From the NCBI RefSeq assembly GCF_024347635.1, contig NZ_AP025511.1:806001-870000 (forward strand): 64,000 bases of DNA, read 5' to 3'. Each line of letters starts with the position of its first letter. Within the stretch, counting starts at the first letter, position 1. The notes below the pieces were generated by a model. That model had not been told where the DNA came from. It saw only the letters and a program-made list of their open reading frames with translations, and ran no database searches. The DNA comes from Vibrio tasmaniensis (GTDB lineage Bacteria > Pseudomonadota > Gammaproteobacteria > Enterobacterales > Vibrionaceae). Below are positions 18,517-26,355 of the stretch, piece after piece. The position numbers were made by a program, and so were the translations under genes.

Positions 18517-18549
18517 AAAAAGCTCCAATAGTGATATTGGAGCTTTTTT
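18517..18549. terminator. Bidirectional terminator after the MFS gene
   Basis: AAAAAGCTCCAATA pairs with TATTGGAGCTTTTTT around a four- to five-base loop; T tracts occur on both strands. It serves the MFS gene and, in the other direction, the convergent EamA gene. Confidence 0.85.
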
Positions 18550-18610
18550 GTATGTGCTAGATGGAAATATCTAGTCAGCTGCCGGTAGGGTTAGCTTTCA
18601 GTCAGTAGGA

Positions 18611-19525
18611 TTAGCTTCTTGCGGTTTTTAATACACCACGTAACTTGAAAATTCCTTTTGGTGCCTTAGTCAACAAGATGCCACAAAGCAGAGGAATCAT
18701 CATAACCAGTGACTGTTCAGACAGCACTTCTCCATTGATGTAGCAAGAGATCAGTAGTGCAACCACAGGGAAAATCAGGAAGCAGATAGACGCTTGGAAC
18801 GGCGTCGAAACTTGTCCGAGTTTAAAGTAGGCAACAATGCCGCCAACACTCGCCACAAAGCCTAGGTAAACCACCGCTGAGATTGAATCCCAAGTGAAAG
18901 ATGCAACATTAACGCTTTCGCCCATCGCTGACACTGCGAACAAGAATAGGGAGGCAATTAAGCTCGGTACGGCGTTGTAAGTCAGTACTTCGATACCTTT
19001 GCAGTGCTTTTGAACCAAAACATACATAACGGCATGAATGGCAACAGCAAGGCCTAAGCAAACCGTACCAACTAGGTAGTCATCGCCACCCATCTGCATT
19101 TCATTGCCGAGGATCAAACATAGGCTTACAACAGCGGTAGCCAAACCAAATATTTGGTGCTTAGCCAATCGTAGGCCTAGGAACAGGCCTGACATCAACA
19201 TCACAGCGACCGGCATGTTAGCGAAGATGATCGACGCTAGACCAGAAGAGATGTATTGCTCGCCATAGATCATCAAAGTAAATGGAATCGCAAAGTACAT
19301 CAGCGCAACAATCAGCAACCATTGACGCTTGCCTTTAGGAAACAGCAGTGGCTGGTTGAAGACTTTCGCTAATACCGCAAGCAGAGGTGCTGCGAGTAAA
19401 AAGCGCAATGCAGTAGCAAAAATTGGTGGGATAGAATGCAATGCCACTTCCATTGCGAACCAAGTGGTTCCCCAAATTAGGCAAACAGAGACAAAAAGCA
19501 AGATAGTTAGCGACTTCGAATTCAT
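18611..19525 (-). CDS. EamA/DMT-family transporter
   Basis: A 304-residue inner-membrane protein with ten predicted helices arranged as two EamA repeats. The first repeat begins SVCLIWGTTWFAMEVALHSI with PPIFATALRFLLAA, a strong signature of the YedA/RhaT-like drug/metabolite exporters. It probably exports an amino acid or metabolite; no substrate can be inferred. It is transcribed alone and converges with the MFS gene at a shared terminator. Confidence 0.85.
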   Translation of the reverse strand: MNSKSLTILLFVSVCLIWGTTWFAMEVALHSIPPIFATALRFLLAAPLLAVLAKVFNQPLLFPKGKRQWLLIVALMYFAIPFTLMIYGEQYISSGLASIIFANMPVAVMLMSGLFLGLRLAKHQIFGLATAVVSLCLILGNEMQMGGDDYLVGTVCLGLAVAIHAVMYVLVQKHCKGIEVLTYNAVPSLIASLFLFAVSAMGESVNVASFTWDSISAVVYLGFVASVGGIVAYFKLGQVSTPFQASICFLIFPVVALLISCYINGEVLSEQSLVMMIPLLCGILLTKAPKGIFKLRGVLKTARS

Positions 19526-19896
19526 GGTGACTACTCATTAATAATTATTTTAAATCATAGGCTTGTGGCGCCCTAATGACGTGGCACAGTATAAGGAGGT
19601 CGTCGGAGAAAAGTTTTGTCTTTTTATCTCTAATTGAGGCTATTTGTGGAAATTAAATCTCTAATTAAGTTATATCCTGTAAATATTTCCTATAAAAATG
19701 GATTAAGTTAAAAGCATTGTTCTTTGTAAGGTCTAATTTTGTTTGGTTTTCGGGCGCGCGGTAAACTTATCTCACCCTGTTTCCCCGATTCCTATAACCG
19801 GGGTGTTTTTTGAAAAATCGAAATATAGGAAAGAGAAACAGGAAGCTGGATACCGGTCGCTTTATTTGTGAAACCTGCGGATTGAAGAAAGACGAA
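19526..19896. other. Intergenic region with an orphan plus-strand terminator
   Basis: About 370 bp between the EamA start and the TetR stop. It holds the EamA promoter. It also holds a GC-rich hairpin with a T tract (19783-19812) that faces away from any annotated upstream gene. No protein-like frame is present. Confidence 0.4.
19783..19812 (+). terminator. Orphan terminator-like hairpin
   Basis: CCCCG and CGGGG pair across an eleven-base loop, followed by TGTTTTTT. No plus-strand gene precedes it, so it could end a small RNA. Confidence 0.4.
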
Positions 19897-20343
19897 TTAA
19901 GCGGATTGGCGAGATTGAATATTACAAACCGCATAGCCTATGCAGTGATAGACGCAATCGAGTACTTCTTGCTCTTCGCCTTGGATCTTGGCTTGCAGCC
20001 CTTTAATACCTTTCTCGGTTGGCATAATAGGGCCAAATGCGATAATAGCCGCGACAAAATTCGGTTCGCTATCAATGGCTTTTTGCCATGACTTAGAAAA
20101 AACAGCGGGCGATTCGTAGCTTAAGTGCTCATTGATGATCTTTGAAAACATAGGCTCGAGTTCTTTGGCAATATCGGCTTTTCTGTCGAAGTGAGCATTA
20201 ATCCCTGACTTAGATACACCGGCTTTTTTAGCGATATAAGCAAAGGTGGCCTTATCAAAACCTTCATTTAATGCAATATCAAATGCAGCATCAATGATCT
20301 TTTGTCGTGTAATAACCGCTTGTGCAGCGCTTGCTCTTCCCAT
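19897..20343 (-). CDS. TetR-family transcriptional regulator
   Basis: A 148-residue protein. Residues about 10-60 form a TetR helix-turn-helix (TRQKIIDAAFDIALNEGFDK with TFAYIAKKAGVSKSGINAHF). The rest is a shortened ligand-binding domain, smaller than the usual 190-200 residues, so the C-terminal helices may be reduced. The ATG at 20343 follows GGAGG by five bases. It faces a small gene across a gap that contains a perfect ten-base-arm palindrome, and a near copy of that palindrome lies upstream of the mipA-like gene. This makes it a candidate for the protein that binds both; that is inference. Confidence 0.82.
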   Translation of the reverse strand: MGRASAAQAVITRQKIIDAAFDIALNEGFDKATFAYIAKKAGVSKSGINAHFDRKADIAKELEPMFSKIINEHLSYESPAVFSKSWQKAIDSEPNFVAAIIAFGPIMPTEKGIKGLQAKIQGEEQEVLDCVYHCIGYAVCNIQSRQSA

Positions 20344-20522
20344 TCTAGCCTCCAAACGTTAGATGATGGTTGTATTTTATGTTCCATCGATAATAAGCAG
20401 TAGCAAGCCGTAGAATAAAGGCACAAAGCTTACGTTACAATCGATCGTTGAGTAACTGAACATTATTGGGCTCAAACAGCCCTTATCGAGTTCATGCTAT
20501 TGAAATTTTATATTTATCATAT

Positions 20523-20549
20523 AAGATAAAGGGTATCATCCTTTATCTT
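20523..20549. promoter_or_regulatory. Palindrome A (operator candidate)
   Basis: AAGATAAAGG and CCTTTATCTT are perfect inverted arms separated by seven bases. The core is nearly identical to the palindrome at 21739-21763. It lies 17 bp before the small gene at 20566 and about 180 bp from the TetR start. Confidence 0.6.
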
Positions 20550-20565
20550 TGGGCGGCTTTAAATT

Positions 20566-20781
20566 ATGACCAACTTGATACATTCTCCATTGAGCGGCCA
20601 CAAACTGAATAGCGCCACCAATTACATAAATTCGACTTTTTCAGCGAACAAAGCTGGCCTATCGGCCAAGTTAGATAGCCATAAACAAATTGTCATCTCA
20701 TCGTCTAACGGAACGGTATTAAAAAGGATACAAGGGGAAGATGTGGTTAAGAAAATGAACAAAATAGATCTGTACGTATAG
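20566..20781 (+). CDS. Small hypothetical protein, 71 residues
   Basis: I do not recognise it with certainty. The protein is polar, has no signal peptide or membrane segment, and ends KQIVISSSNGTVLKRIQGED then VVKKMNKIDLYV. That tail faintly resembles the C-terminal part of FlaG proteins, but the likeness is too weak for a name. The ribosome binding site is poor (GGGCGG, somewhat distant). It is supported mainly by its placement right behind palindrome A and by protein-like composition. Confidence 0.5.
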   Translation: MTNLIHSPLSGHKLNSATNYINSTFSANKAGLSAKLDSHKQIVISSSNGTVLKRIQGEDVVKKMNKIDLYV

Positions 20782-20868
20782 CGGTTTAACTTGTGTTCAA
20801 GGTTGTAGAAAATCCTTTTTCTAAACCAGTTTACTGATGTCTCATTTTGTTAAATTCGACCAAGCACG

Positions 20869-21609
20869 TTAGAAAGTGTAACTTACTCCAACATTCCCAA
20901 TCATTGATGTCGTACTTTCAAGTATCGGACTTTTCTCTATTTCAGAGTCGAGATTTTCATATCTAACTCCACCTGTTAAACGCAATTGTTTTGATAAGTG
21001 CATGTAACCGGTCAAACCGACAAAGTAACGTCCACTCCAGTTTGGGTTAAATTCTTCAAAGCGTGTATTAGCCGCTTCAGATGCCGATACACCATACAGA
21101 TGCTCATTTAACTTCTCGCTATTGATTGAGTACCCTAGCGCTGGAATCAAACCAAATGACCCCATATTGATGTGGTAGCTGTAACGAGTTTCTGCATAAA
21201 GGCCATTGTGAACAGAACCAATATCCGTACCTACGCCCGCTCTGAGTTCTCCGATATTTGTCGTCAATACATAAGTTACCCCGCCCATGAATGAAGGATC
21301 GCGATCATTCAGCTTCTTGATATCAGGATCACTGGATTCTTTCGCATCTAGGGTTCGTGGGTCGTAGGCCGCAAAGAATACAACATTGTGCACGCTGCCT
21401 TTGGGAGCCAAGCGATAGCCAGCTTGGACACCTTCAATGAAAAAATGTCCATTATCGTAACTAATTAGAGGAAAGGGTGTAACTTCGGTATCGCCTCCTT
21501 TGTATACATTTGGCGAGTAACTGGCAGTTAGGCCCACGCCAATTTCAGCGTTAATTGGTGCCGATAAAGACATGGCTAAAATGAGGGAAGTGAGTGCTAT
21601 TTTTTTCAT
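20869..21609 (-). CDS. MipA/OmpV family outer-membrane protein
   Basis: A 246-residue exported beta-barrel protein. The signal peptide MKKIALTSLILAMSLSAPIN ends before AEIGVGL. The mature chain starts with GVGLTASYSPNVYKGGDTEV and PFPLISYDNGHFFIEGVQAG, the classic MipA/OmpV opening, and ends with SMIGNVGVSYTF, a C-terminal aromatic as needed for barrel assembly. Relatives are linked to the MltA-interacting scaffold protein MipA and to Vibrio OmpV; its exact role is open. A perfect palindrome lies about 130 bp upstream in its long leader. Confidence 0.88.
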   Translation of the reverse strand: MKKIALTSLILAMSLSAPINAEIGVGLTASYSPNVYKGGDTEVTPFPLISYDNGHFFIEGVQAGYRLAPKGSVHNVVFFAAYDPRTLDAKESSDPDIKKLNDRDPSFMGGVTYVLTTNIGELRAGVGTDIGSVHNGLYAETRYSYHINMGSFGLIPALGYSINSEKLNEHLYGVSASEAANTRFEEFNPNWSGRYFVGLTGYMHLSKQLRLTGGVRYENLDSEIEKSPILESTTSMIGNVGVSYTF

Positions 21610-21738
21610 GTTTTTCTCTTGTAAGAGGTGATCGTGTTTTCAAACTTAGGGAGCCAACTCCAATAGAGTTGATGCGATTACTCTGATTTTTGGCTACGAA
21701 GTATCTTGACGATAAGTGTAACTAAACGTAGACTTTCA

Positions 21739-21763
21739 AAATAAAGGGCAACACCCTTTATTT
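21739..21763. promoter_or_regulatory. Palindrome B (operator candidate) upstream of the MipA-family gene
   Basis: AAATAAAGGG and CCCTTTATTT are perfect inverted arms with the five-base spacer CAACA. Over the central 21 bases it is identical to palindrome A at 17 positions. Confidence 0.6.
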
Positions 21764-21920
21764 GCGAGTATAACAACAGTTCGTTAGATTTGGCTAATGA
21801 ATAATTAAATATAAAACCTAAACACCTTATTTTAAATGGTGGCAACCTCTTAAATAACTTTAAATATTAGTACTTTACTGACAGTTGTAGAGTCGTCGAA
21901 GCTTGTTTCTGGAGAGAGTG

Positions 21921-22046
21921 ATGGGAGAAGAAGTGGAACTAGTTTACGTTTTTCTTGGTATTAGCAGCATCGTGATCAGTGCTCTATGCATAGTTGCTGC
22001 GTTTCTAATTTATCGAATGATCACGCTGAACATCGAGGGTGGGTAA
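21921..22046 (+). CDS. Small membrane protein, 41 residues
   Basis: The frame opens with ATG nine bases after GGAGAG. It encodes MGEEVELVYVFLGISSIVIS then ALCIVAAFLIYRMITLNIEGG. That is an acidic head, one hydrophobic helix of about 24 residues and a short basic tail, so it probably sits singly in the inner membrane. I know no family for it. Good ribosome binding site and clear membrane design make it more than a chance frame. Confidence 0.5.
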   Translation: MGEEVELVYVFLGISSIVISALCIVAAFLIYRMITLNIEGG

Positions 22047-22437
22047 TGATCAAGTCAAATCAAATCGTTAGCAGAGCAATACTTGATGGTTTAACAATCA
22101 AGCCTTAGGTTGTTGAGCCTGTAGTTATTATATTGGAACAGTCGTTTTGTGCGAAAAGTAATATCACTTGTTGGCGGCTAAGAAAACACAGTGACTCACG
22201 GCATGTGGGTGGTGAGTGTCTATCTTTAAAATATATATTGCGCATGCATTTCCGTATAAAGCCGTTGATATGAATATCTACTCATGGCACTTTATTCCAA
22301 GTTGGCTAGAATTAGCATAGAAAGTGGAAGACGTGATCCTCACATTTCTTAGATCATTAAGTTCATTTCTTCAGCACATGTTTCAGTCGCTAGTGATTGA
22401 GTTCATTAGCTTTTAGGTGACGGAATGGGGTACGACT
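22047..22437. other. Gene-free stretch of about 390 bp
   Basis: No frame, hairpin with T tract or repeat that I can support. It presumably holds the promoter for the gene at 22438. Confidence 0.4.
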
Positions 22438-22839
22438 ATGGACAGTATTCAAAATAATACGGAAAAAACAGATATGCTTGAGAAAGTAGAGCACGTTGTA
22501 TCAATGAATGGATTGGAATATGAGGCTAGCGGAAATGTTCTTAATCTTAAGCTAGGCAGAGCGGGTGGAAAGGTAAAAATCAAATACGATTACGCGACGA
22601 ATTCATACGTCTACAACTGTAATGAGTATGCTATTGGTTTTTCCAGTCTCATCTTCTTCGTTCTTTCGTTCAATACTCTGTATCAAGTTGATCACCAAGC
22701 ATGGTCTGGTTATGTCGCGGGTTTGATGTTCGCTGGAGCAATATTCAATTTGATCCAATTAGTGCTATCTCACGTCCAAATGTTAGACATTAAAGCACAG
22801 CTAAGAGAAGTCGGTATCTATATCAAGTCTGGCGCGTAA
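22438..22839 (+). CDS. Hypothetical membrane protein, 133 residues
   Basis: Not recognised. The first 70 residues are soluble and start MDSIQNNTEKTDMLEKVEHV. Two membrane helices follow: AIGFSSLIFFVLSFNTLY and YVAGLMFAGAIFNLIQLVLS, then a short tail. The ATG at 22438 follows GGGG by seven bases; a GTG seven codons upstream is less likely. It is separated by 200 bp from another membrane protein gene on the same strand. Confidence 0.65.
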   Translation: MDSIQNNTEKTDMLEKVEHVVSMNGLEYEASGNVLNLKLGRAGGKVKIKYDYATNSYVYNCNEYAIGFSSLIFFVLSFNTLYQVDHQAWSGYVAGLMFAGAIFNLIQLVLSHVQMLDIKAQLREVGIYIKSGA

Positions 22840-23041
22840 GAACCTTTAGCATCTTGTGTATCGTGAACCACTGAACCATTTCTGAGTAATGAGTGGTTAA
22901 GCTCAGCCATCGGTGGTTATATGCCCAAATAAACAGCGTTAACACCAACTCCTAGTGCTGTTTTTACTTTCCCCTTACACACTTTTCTTATATCGAACCT
23001 AGTATCAAATTTCTCTTGGTTATACAGGCAAGCTTATCATT

Positions 23042-23695
23042 ATGAAGAACTTTTTCGATAGCGAGCTCATGCTCTCTAGCTCCTTGAACTTCGTTCTGCT
23101 GTCACTTGGACTAACGCTCCTCTTACATATTCCAATTTGGTGTGGGTTCAACCTGAGCCGAAGAAAGTGGAAGCGTATGGATTATTTATGGCCGTTTTTA
23201 GCCGGTATCGGAATGCTTGGTGCCGTGTCTGAGATTCGAGCGAAAGTAGCAGGTGACTGGGTCGAGACAGAACAAACCAGAGCGGTGGCGATTTTAGAAT
23301 CTGTTCAGCAGTTCTCTTTGGATAAGCTGAGAAGTGATACCTGTACAGGTCAACCATCTTTAGATAATCACGCTCAGCACCACGACGCGTGTTTGTGGTA
23401 CTTGAATACGGCGATTACGTTTAAAGATGTCGATTTCACCTTGTTACCCAATGCATCGGATTTCACGGTTCCAGCGCCTAGCGTGTCGTTAGTTGAAAGT
23501 GATGCGGTGTGGGTAGATGGTATGCTGAGTCAGTATGAAAAGCAGAAAAACCAATATATCAAAACCAGAGAAGCGCAGGTGAAGCAGCCGCTAGAAAGTA
23601 TCTTTTGGTATGTGAGTCCTTACTTAGTGTGTTTCGCGATTGCGCTACGTCTTACTAAGGTGACAGCAGAGCTCAAGTTGGATAAATGCTCATAG
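23042..23695 (+). CDS. Hypothetical membrane protein, 217 residues
   Basis: Not recognised. Two N-terminal helices (LNFVLLSLGLTLLLHIPIWC and LWPFLAGIGMLGAVSEI) and one near the C terminus (FWYVSPYLVCFAIALRLT) bracket a domain of about 120 residues at 65-185. That domain contains two cysteines (DTCTGQ and HDACLW) that could form a disulfide if it faces the periplasm. No catalytic motif is visible. A bidirectional terminator follows about 120 bp later. Confidence 0.65.
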   Translation: MKNFFDSELMLSSSLNFVLLSLGLTLLLHIPIWCGFNLSRRKWKRMDYLWPFLAGIGMLGAVSEIRAKVAGDWVETEQTRAVAILESVQQFSLDKLRSDTCTGQPSLDNHAQHHDACLWYLNTAITFKDVDFTLLPNASDFTVPAPSVSLVESDAVWVDGMLSQYEKQKNQYIKTREAQVKQPLESIFWYVSPYLVCFAIALRLTKVTAELKLDKCS

Positions 23696-23814
23696 TTCAC
23701 TGAATGTTTGTAGTTCAAGGTTCATCGCTATATCAATGGGTAACTCAATAGTTAGGCAAGCGCATAACTTTAGGTAAGCGTATAAATAGGATGTGTCTGA
23801 ATTAGAGATAACAA

Positions 23815-23852
23815 AAAATAGCGTCAGTATTGAATTACTGACGCTATTTTTA
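23815..23852. terminator. Bidirectional terminator
   Basis: AAAAATAGCGTCAGTA and TACTGACGCTATTTTT pair perfectly over sixteen bases around a six-base loop. It lies between the convergent genes at 23042 and 23894. Confidence 0.9.
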
Positions 23853-23893
23853 TGTTGGATCCAACAGTAGCGGAGAATTGTTTAAAAAGGTGG

Positions 23894-24421
23894 CTACTTA
23901 AATTGGTATCTAACCGAAAGTTGTAATTGAGGGCCGTAAAGACCGTTGTTTTTGGAAGCCACTGAAAACACGGCTTTATCTGTGGCATGGAACCTAGAAC
24001 CAAACGTAAAGATTGAGTGCTCTCCGTTAGAACCCGCAAGTACATGGGCTTCTACTCTCTGAGTGATCCACGCTCGAATACCCGCATTAAATTCGACATA
24101 AGTTTTCGTTTCTCCAGCTGCATATGAGTTTTTGTTGAAATGGAGTAGCAGCTGCGTATTTAAGTCGATCCCTTGAGTTATTGGACCATAAACTTGAGGG
24201 CCGATGTACGCATCAAAGTTACTTTCATCTTCAGCTGTGTTGGTACTAAGACCGCCCAAAATCGCCAAGCTATCGTTGATGTCGCGTCCAGCATCCACGC
24301 TTAACCCCATAGGCTTTGCTTGCATCCCAAGTTCTACAAAGTCCGTTGTGAAATTTGCCGCAGATATAGCTTGATGAGAGAAGAGGCACAGCAGTAGAGG
24401 TATTACATTTTTAATTTTCAT
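23894..24421 (-). CDS. Exported beta-barrel-like protein
   Basis: A 175-residue protein with a signal peptide (MKIKNVIPLLLCLFSHQAIS, cleavage after AISA). The mature chain is made of alternating polar/apolar strands such as TYVEFNAGIRAWITQRVEAH and ends GPQLQLSVRYQFK. The final aromatic and strand pattern fit a small outer-membrane barrel of eight strands or so. Function unknown. I chose the ATG at 24421 because it gives a proper signal peptide; an upstream in-frame start would add 16 residues in front of it. Confidence 0.7.
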   Translation of the reverse strand: MKIKNVIPLLLCLFSHQAISAANFTTDFVELGMQAKPMGLSVDAGRDINDSLAILGGLSTNTAEDESNFDAYIGPQVYGPITQGIDLNTQLLLHFNKNSYAAGETKTYVEFNAGIRAWITQRVEAHVLAGSNGEHSIFTFGSRFHATDKAVFSVASKNNGLYGPQLQLSVRYQFK

Positions 24422-24723
24422 ATGACTTACAAAAGATAGTAATAGTGGAGTAAGGCGCTGGTCGTGCATTATTTATTGTCACGCCAAAGCGATGAAATTC
24501 TTCGAAAGTTAAGTCAAAGACAATATGTGTTTTTCATATCCATATTCATTGCACTGTATAGGGGGGTGAAAAACCATTCCTTTCCTTGATGGTTGTATAT
24601 TAAACATAACTGCAATAACCAACAACGATTTTAATTTTTTTTTATAGCGCTCTATGTTCTGATTCTCACTTGAATTAATTGAAAGCAGACAAGCGGTCTA
24701 AATTTCGTTTTAGGAATAAATGT
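24422..24723. other. Divergent promoter region
   Basis: About 300 bp, very A+T-rich near 24600-24680, with a GGGGGG run near 24562. It must drive the barrel-like gene to the left and the lipoprotein operon to the right. No operator is obvious. Confidence 0.4.
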
Positions 24724-24972
24724 ATGAAGAAAATCGTTGGTTTAATCTTGTTAGCCTCTCTTACTGCATGCGGTGGAGGCGGCGGTGGCGGTGCGACTAG
24801 CAGCAGTGGTAGCAATACTGGCGGCAGCACTGGTGGTAGTACCGCAGTTTCTACTCAAGCGCCCGAGCGTTCTGTTCTTAAACTTAGTGTTGGTGATGTA
24901 CAGAAATTGAACTCTGTTGTTTTCTCATCTGCAGGCATTACTGGGTTTGAAGCTCCAAGTCAGTCCAAATAA
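24724..24972 (+). CDS. Small glycine/serine-rich lipoprotein
   Basis: An 82-residue lipoprotein precursor. The signal MKKIVGLILLASLTACGG carries the lipobox LTAC, so Cys would be lipidated. The next 30 residues are a Gly/Ser/Thr linker (GGGG runs, then GGSTGGST), a tether usual in Vibrio surface lipoproteins. The remaining 35 residues form a short domain around RSVLKLSVGDVQKLNSVVF. The residue after Cys is Gly, not Asp, so outer-membrane sorting is expected. It lies 22 bp before the secreted 419-residue protein, and no terminator separates them. Function unknown. The ATG at 24724 is preferred to a TTG 45 bp upstream. Confidence 0.75.
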   Translation: MKKIVGLILLASLTACGGGGGGGATSSSGSNTGGSTGGSTAVSTQAPERSVLKLSVGDVQKLNSVVFSSAGITGFEAPSQSK

Positions 24973-24994
24973 ACCACTAGAAGGAACATAAAAT

Positions 24995-26254
24995 ATGACA
25001 AAGACACTATTAGCATTAGTGCTAGGCGTTTCTTCACTTGCGACAATGGTTCATGCAAACGAAGATATTAATCTACAGGGCTACTATAAATCTAAGGCGG
25101 CGATAAAGTTTGCTGTAGATAAAATTCAGCAAAACAAAGTTGAATTTATGAACTTAGATAAGGCGCTTACACTTTCCCCTAGCACTTCTCCGCAAACTCT
25201 AGTTTCTATTGATGATCTCGCTAATTCTAAGCCAGCACACAGTGATGTGTTTGTGTCGAAGGCTAAAGAGTTCAAATTAACCAATAAAGTGTGTGTGATA
25301 TCTAAAGATGGCGCGACGATTGCCTTCGAAGCTGATGATAGTGCGACGACTTGTGCCTTTGATTTAGATAAAGTACACAAAGCAATGGCCAAAACGTCTA
25401 AAGAACTTGTTTTCTTTAAACGCTATGGAACAGGCGAAGAGACTCAATATACCATTGATAAGATAAGCCTTATTGGTTTAGATATTTCTAATACGTTCTT
25501 GTATACATCTAAGGGTAAATTGCTAGGTGATATCGTCAAGGTTAAGATGAGTCCAGCTGGCAAGTATACCGTTGAACATTACGTAGATGCTGGCCCAGAA
25601 GACGGGACTAAGATTGGTTTTAAGGCGTATCAATGGGCTGACGACATGGAAGATGGCCAGAAAGCGGTAGTTAACTCTGTGTCATACCATTACGGATCGA
25701 AAGTTACGTTGGACAACAAAAAGACAGCGTTTCATTGGGCTATAAAGGATCATGTAGCGCCTTCTAATGCTAACGGTAATTTCTACTTTGCTGCAGCGGT
25801 TAGCCGTTTAGCGCGTTCTTCTGTCGACAAAAATATTCAACAAAAGGATACGTACTCTAGCAAATCACCGTCTGATTTGATCGCCTACAACTTCAACAAT
25901 GCGAATAAATTAGTTGGTCTGAGCCCTGATGCTTGTACGATTCAGCAAATTGCTGACGGTAAGGCAACGGTAACTTGGTACACTGGATTTAATCGAGGAA
26001 AGGATTGTTCAGCAACAGCCGCTGACCTTGCTGGTAAAAAGAAAGTGACCACTTCTACTCTTACTAATGATGGCAGTAAGAAAGTGTCGGTTGCTAGCTT
26101 GAAAAAAAGTGCGTCTGATATTCTTCAGGCAGTGGAGCTAGACTCTACATCAGCTTCTGGTTTAACGGATGCTGAGTTTACTGCAATGAAAGCGAAATAT
26201 GATGCAGCGACAAAGCAATACAAAGACTTCAATAGCATTCAATTCTGGAAGTAG
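24995..26254 (+). CDS. Secreted protein of unknown function, 419 residues
   Basis: The precursor starts MTKTLLALVLGVSSLATMVH and is cleaved near VHANEDI. I do not recognise the mature domain. It has four cysteines in two close pairs (NKVCVIS with TTCAFD; PDACTIQ with GKDCSAT), suggesting disulfides. The middle is rich in aromatic beta-strand-like segments (KYTVEHYVDAG, FKAYQWADD, TAFHWAIKDH), and the C terminus is helical. No repeats or catalytic triad stand out. It is co-transcribed with the small lipoprotein, which could anchor or partner it. A terminator follows directly. Confidence 0.75.
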   Translation: MTKTLLALVLGVSSLATMVHANEDINLQGYYKSKAAIKFAVDKIQQNKVEFMNLDKALTLSPSTSPQTLVSIDDLANSKPAHSDVFVSKAKEFKLTNKVCVISKDGATIAFEADDSATTCAFDLDKVHKAMAKTSKELVFFKRYGTGEETQYTIDKISLIGLDISNTFLYTSKGKLLGDIVKVKMSPAGKYTVEHYVDAGPEDGTKIGFKAYQWADDMEDGQKAVVNSVSYHYGSKVTLDNKKTAFHWAIKDHVAPSNANGNFYFAAAVSRLARSSVDKNIQQKDTYSSKSPSDLIAYNFNNANKLVGLSPDACTIQQIADGKATVTWYTGFNRGKDCSATAADLAGKKKVTTSTLTNDGSKKVSVASLKKSASDILQAVELDSTSASGLTDAEFTAMKAKYDAATKQYKDFNSIQFWK

Positions 26255-26283
26255 TTGACTCTAATTCCTAACTTTCTGAACAC

Positions 26284-26314
26284 AAAAATGGGCAGTTTAT
26301 CTGCCCATTTTTTA
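26284..26314. terminator. Terminator after the secreted-protein gene
   Basis: AAAAATGGGCAG and CTGCCCATTTTTT pair around a five-base loop. It also has a T tract on the minus strand and can serve the convergent AEC transporter gene. Confidence 0.9.
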
Positions 26315-26355
26315 TGTCTGTTACAATTTGAATATTACGTGCCAGTCAATACGTC

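Noticed and set aside
19810..20091. Plus-strand frame of 93 codons overlapping the TetR gene
   Set aside because: It runs antisense to the TetR coding region and starts beside the orphan terminator; TetR is clearly the real gene.
20523..20549. Palindrome A as a rho-independent terminator
   Set aside because: No gene precedes it on the plus strand, and the bases after the arm are TGGGCGG, not a T tract.
24770..24850. Glycine-codon tract of the lipoprotein as a phase-variable repeat
   Set aside because: GGT, GGC and GGA codons are mixed, so there is no uniform repeat that would slip easily.
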